From an uncultured Eubacteriales bacterium (GTDB lineage Bacteria > Bacillota > Clostridia > Oscillospirales > CAG-272): a stretch of 14,986 nt of DNA. The position numbers were made by a program, and so were the translations under genes. Shown here in pieces: positions 13,002 through 14,986 of the stretch (positions are counted from its first letter, which is position 1; each line of letters opens with the position of its first letter). Under the pieces are notes generated by a model. It had not been told where the DNA came from, made no database searches, and saw only the letters and a program-made list of their open reading frames with translations. The stretch spans positions 1 through 14,986 of the forward strand of contig CAKSIP010000037.1 of NCBI GenBank assembly GCA_934462825.1, read 5' to 3'.

Positions 13002-14576
13002 ATGAAACGCATACTCACCCTCTTTTTAGCATTCGTCACGGTGGCGGTACTTTTTACATCCTGCGGCCCTGACAAAAAACCGGATTCCGACCCTACCCCT
13101 ACGCCCAGCACCGTTGCTTCTCCGTCGGCCTTCAGCACGTCGGGTACAAGCGACGAGCCTACCCCTACTCCCACCGAAACCTCGCTTTACAACGCAAAAA
13201 CCGATCTGCCCGACGGGCTGAACTTCAACGATGCGGAAATCAACTGCATCAGCCGCATTTACAGCATCTACAAGGATGAAATCACCTTGGATGGCGGCGT
13301 CAGCGACGGCGATCCGATCCTCAACTCCATTTATCAGAGAAACTTAAACGTGGAGCAGCAGCTTGGTCTTAAAATCAACAATTTCAAGACCTCCTCCGGC
13401 GGCGACTTCATGTCCAACTTTGACATCCTCAACATTCTTCAAAATGAAATGGGAGCCAAGGCCTACAATTACGACATCATATTCAGCCCCTCGTTTGCTT
13501 GCGTATACCGCACAGCCGACGCCCTGTGGGAGGATCTGACTACCGTAGATAACCTGAACCTGAGCAAAGAATATTGGTCGCAGCTTTACAACGAGCAGGT
13601 TCATATCGGCAACCGTCAGTTTTTCGCCACCGGCGCTATCTCGCTTTCGCTGAAGCGCATGGTCTATGCCACCATGTTCAACAAAAAGCTGGCCGAAAAT
13701 TACGCGGTCGAAAATCTGTATGATGTTGTCAGAGAAAATCGTTGGACATTGGAATATCAAGGCAACGTCATTCAAAACATGTACGAAAAGCTTGATTCGG
13801 CCCAAGAAGGCCCCTCCAAAGGCGATATGTATGGCTTTATCTCCAACACCAACCTTTCCAGCGATCCTTATTGGACGATTTATGATATTCAGGTTTTCAC
13901 TCGTACCGACGATGATTATCTGGAATTTAACTTTGACACAGAGAGAAACTCCAACATTTTTGAAGCGGTTCGCAAGCTGTACCGCGACAATGACAACGTA
14001 TTTCTCTATCCGCCCGTGGGTGAAGGCGATGAGCAAGCCGAAATCCGCAAGCATTTTGCGGAAGGACGCGCCTTCATGGCTCACATGAAGCTCCAAGAAT
14101 TGGAGGAGGCTGACATTCGCGGTATGCAGGATCAGTACGGCGTCCTTCCTCTGCCTAAGCTGGAAGAAAACGAGCTGCCCTACTACAGCTCCGCCTTCCA
14201 TGCCTTCACGGTTGTCGGCGTGCTGAAAGGACAGTCCGATCAAGATCTCGCTATGTGCGGTGCTTTCCTGGAAGCTATGTCCTGCGAAAGCTACAATCTT
14301 GTACAGCCGGCTTACTTTGAAGTGTCGCTGAAAGGTAAGTACACCAAGGATCCCGATTCTTGGGAAATGCTCGACAACATGATGACAAATTTCCGTGTGG
14401 ATCAGGATCTTCTCTATTCTTCCACAGATTCCATTAATATTTTACAGATGTTCCGTAATGGTATGGCGGGCAACAACAAAAACTGTGCCGGCATGTGGTC
14501 GACCTTTTCTCTTACCATGCAGAAACGGACTTTGACAAAGCATATCGACGCTATAAGAGCGATGAACGGCGATTGA
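13002..14576 (+). CDS. Solute-binding-like lipoprotein 3
   Basis: Secreted lipoprotein of 524 residues. The signal peptide ends at a lipobox with Cys21 (LFTSC), and a linker rich in Pro-Thr repeats spans about 27-60. The mature domain parallels lipoprotein 2 throughout: GDPILNSIYQRNLNVEQQL, FFATGAISLSLKRMVYATMF, YDVVRENRWTLEYQGNVIQN, YGVLPLPKLEENELPYYSS, and QPAYFEVSLKGKYTKD followed by DSWEMLD. This points to a binding protein of the family 1 type with an unknown ligand and no adjacent permease. AAAGGA lies ten bases before the ATG. The region from the linker onwards is nearly identical in DNA to lipoprotein 4, so this gene is one partner of a recent duplication. Confidence 0.87.
   Translation: MKRILTLFLAFVTVAVLFTSCGPDKKPDSDPTPTPSTVASPSAFSTSGTSDEPTPTPTETSLYNAKTDLPDGLNFNDAEINCISRIYSIYKDEITLDGGVSDGDPILNSIYQRNLNVEQQLGLKINNFKTSSGGDFMSNFDILNILQNEMGAKAYNYDIIFSPSFACVYRTADALWEDLTTVDNLNLSKEYWSQLYNEQVHIGNRQFFATGAISLSLKRMVYATMFNKKLAENYAVENLYDVVRENRWTLEYQGNVIQNMYEKLDSAQEGPSKGDMYGFISNTNLSSDPYWTIYDIQVFTRTDDDYLEFNFDTERNSNIFEAVRKLYRDNDNVFLYPPVGEGDEQAEIRKHFAEGRAFMAHMKLQELEEADIRGMQDQYGVLPLPKLEENELPYYSSAFHAFTVVGVLKGQSDQDLAMCGAFLEAMSCESYNLVQPAYFEVSLKGKYTKDPDSWEMLDNMMTNFRVDQDLLYSSTDSINILQMFRNGMAGNNKNCAGMWSTFSLTMQKRTLTKHIDAIRAMNGD
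13101..13306 (+). repeat. Duplicated segment shared with lipoprotein 4 (other copy at 14781-14986)
   Basis: The two segments match at 198 of 206 positions by direct reading, without gaps. The similarity is cut only by the window edge, so the true length of the duplicated tract is unknown. Confidence 0.88.
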
Positions 14577-14687
14577 TCATCGGCTTTTTCCCTGCCGCCG
14601 GCCACTGCTTTTCTAATTATCACTAATCATAAAAGGATACGGTCGGCGGAAAAAAATATCATGATTGAAATCAGAAAGGAACCGCTT

Positions 14688-14986
14688 ATGAAACGCTTAC
14701 TTACCCTTCTATTGATTTTAGCTACCCTTGTAACCCTTTGCGCGTCATGCGCTCCCGAAAAGAAACCGGATCCAACTCCTACGCCCAGCACCGTTGCTTC
14801 TCCGTCGGCCTCCGCCACGTCGGGCACAGGCGACGAGCCTACCCCTACTCCCACCGAAACCTCGCTTTACAACGCAAAAACCGATCTGCCCGAAGGACTG
14901 AACTTCAAGGATGCGGAAATCAACTGCATCAGCCGCATTTACAGCATCTACAAGGATGAAATCACCTTGGATGGCGGCGTCAGCGA
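14688..14986 (+). CDS. Solute-binding-like lipoprotein 4 (N-terminal part, runs off window)
   Basis: The first 99 residues of a fourth paralogue. A signal peptide ends at a lipobox with Cys21 (LCASC), then a Pro-Thr-rich linker to about residue 58, then a mature start (LYNAKTDLPEGLNF and onward) almost the same as in lipoprotein 3. AAGGA lies seven bases before the ATG. Aligned at an offset of 1680 bases, 14781-14986 differs from 13101-13306 at only 8 of 206 positions, with none after 14909. The signal-peptide DNA before that is clearly less similar. The 111-base gap after lipoprotein 3 shows neither a good terminator nor a promoter, so co-transcription with gene 3 is likely. The frame is open at the right edge. 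Confidence 0.85.
   Translation, partial: MKRLLTLLLILATLVTLCASCAPEKKPDPTPTPSTVASPSASATSGTGDEPTPTPTETSLYNAKTDLPEGLNFKDAEINCISRIYSIYKDEITLDGGVS

Noticed and set aside
14593..14650. Terminator between lipoproteins 3 and 4
   Set aside because: CCGCCGGCC and GGTCGGCGG can pair, but the loop is about 40 bases and an A-run, not a T-run, follows on the plus strand.

Overview
The window reads as chromosomal DNA from a low-to-mid GC member of the Bacillota, most likely an uncultured gut-type Clostridia. The grounds are near-consensus sigma-A promoters, AGGAG-type ribosome binding sites, tRNA genes with encoded CCA, a PucR/CdaR-type regulator, and several solute-binding lipoproteins with Pro/Thr/Ser-rich linkers. 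I cannot name the genus from the sequence.

Left part (1-4700) lies entirely on the minus strand. Reading in the direction of transcription it holds tRNA-Thr(CGT), a methylglyoxal-synthase-like gene, tRNA-Val(CAC), a tandem structured repeat that carries copies of the tRNA-Val 3' end, rsmE (16S rRNA methyltransferase), a PucR/CdaR-family regulator, and a secreted S41 (C-terminal processing) protease cut by the left edge. Good promoters are visible for tRNA-Thr, the mgsA-like gene, rsmE and the regulator.

Middle part (4830-9115) is on the plus strand. An AEC-family permease has its own promoter. A three-gene operon follows, with a promoter at 5959-5988 and a terminator at 9070-9114. It encodes a deacetylase-like barrel protein of unknown function, an endonuclease/exonuclease/phosphatase (EEP) family hydrolase, and a Gfo/Idh/MocA oxidoreductase. 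The trio looks like a small carbohydrate or polyol-phosphate processing pathway, but its substrate cannot be read from the sequence.

Right part (9116-14986) is a plus-strand array of four related, membrane-anchored, solute-binding-like lipoproteins, the last cut by the right edge. No ABC permease or ATPase is next to them. The first three each have a promoter; the fourth lies 111 bp behind the third with no clear promoter. Lipoproteins 3 and 4 are about 96% identical in DNA from the linker onwards but have dissimilar signal-peptide regions, which points to recent duplication or gene conversion.

The best candidates for something undescribed are: the roughly 99-bp tRNA-derived structured repeat at 3569-3851; the mgsA-like gene, in which the expected catalytic Asp and His positions are all changed; the orphan lipoprotein array with its mosaic duplication; a 22-bp-period direct repeat in front of lipoprotein 1; and paired hairpins with a shared core between lipoproteins 2 and 3.
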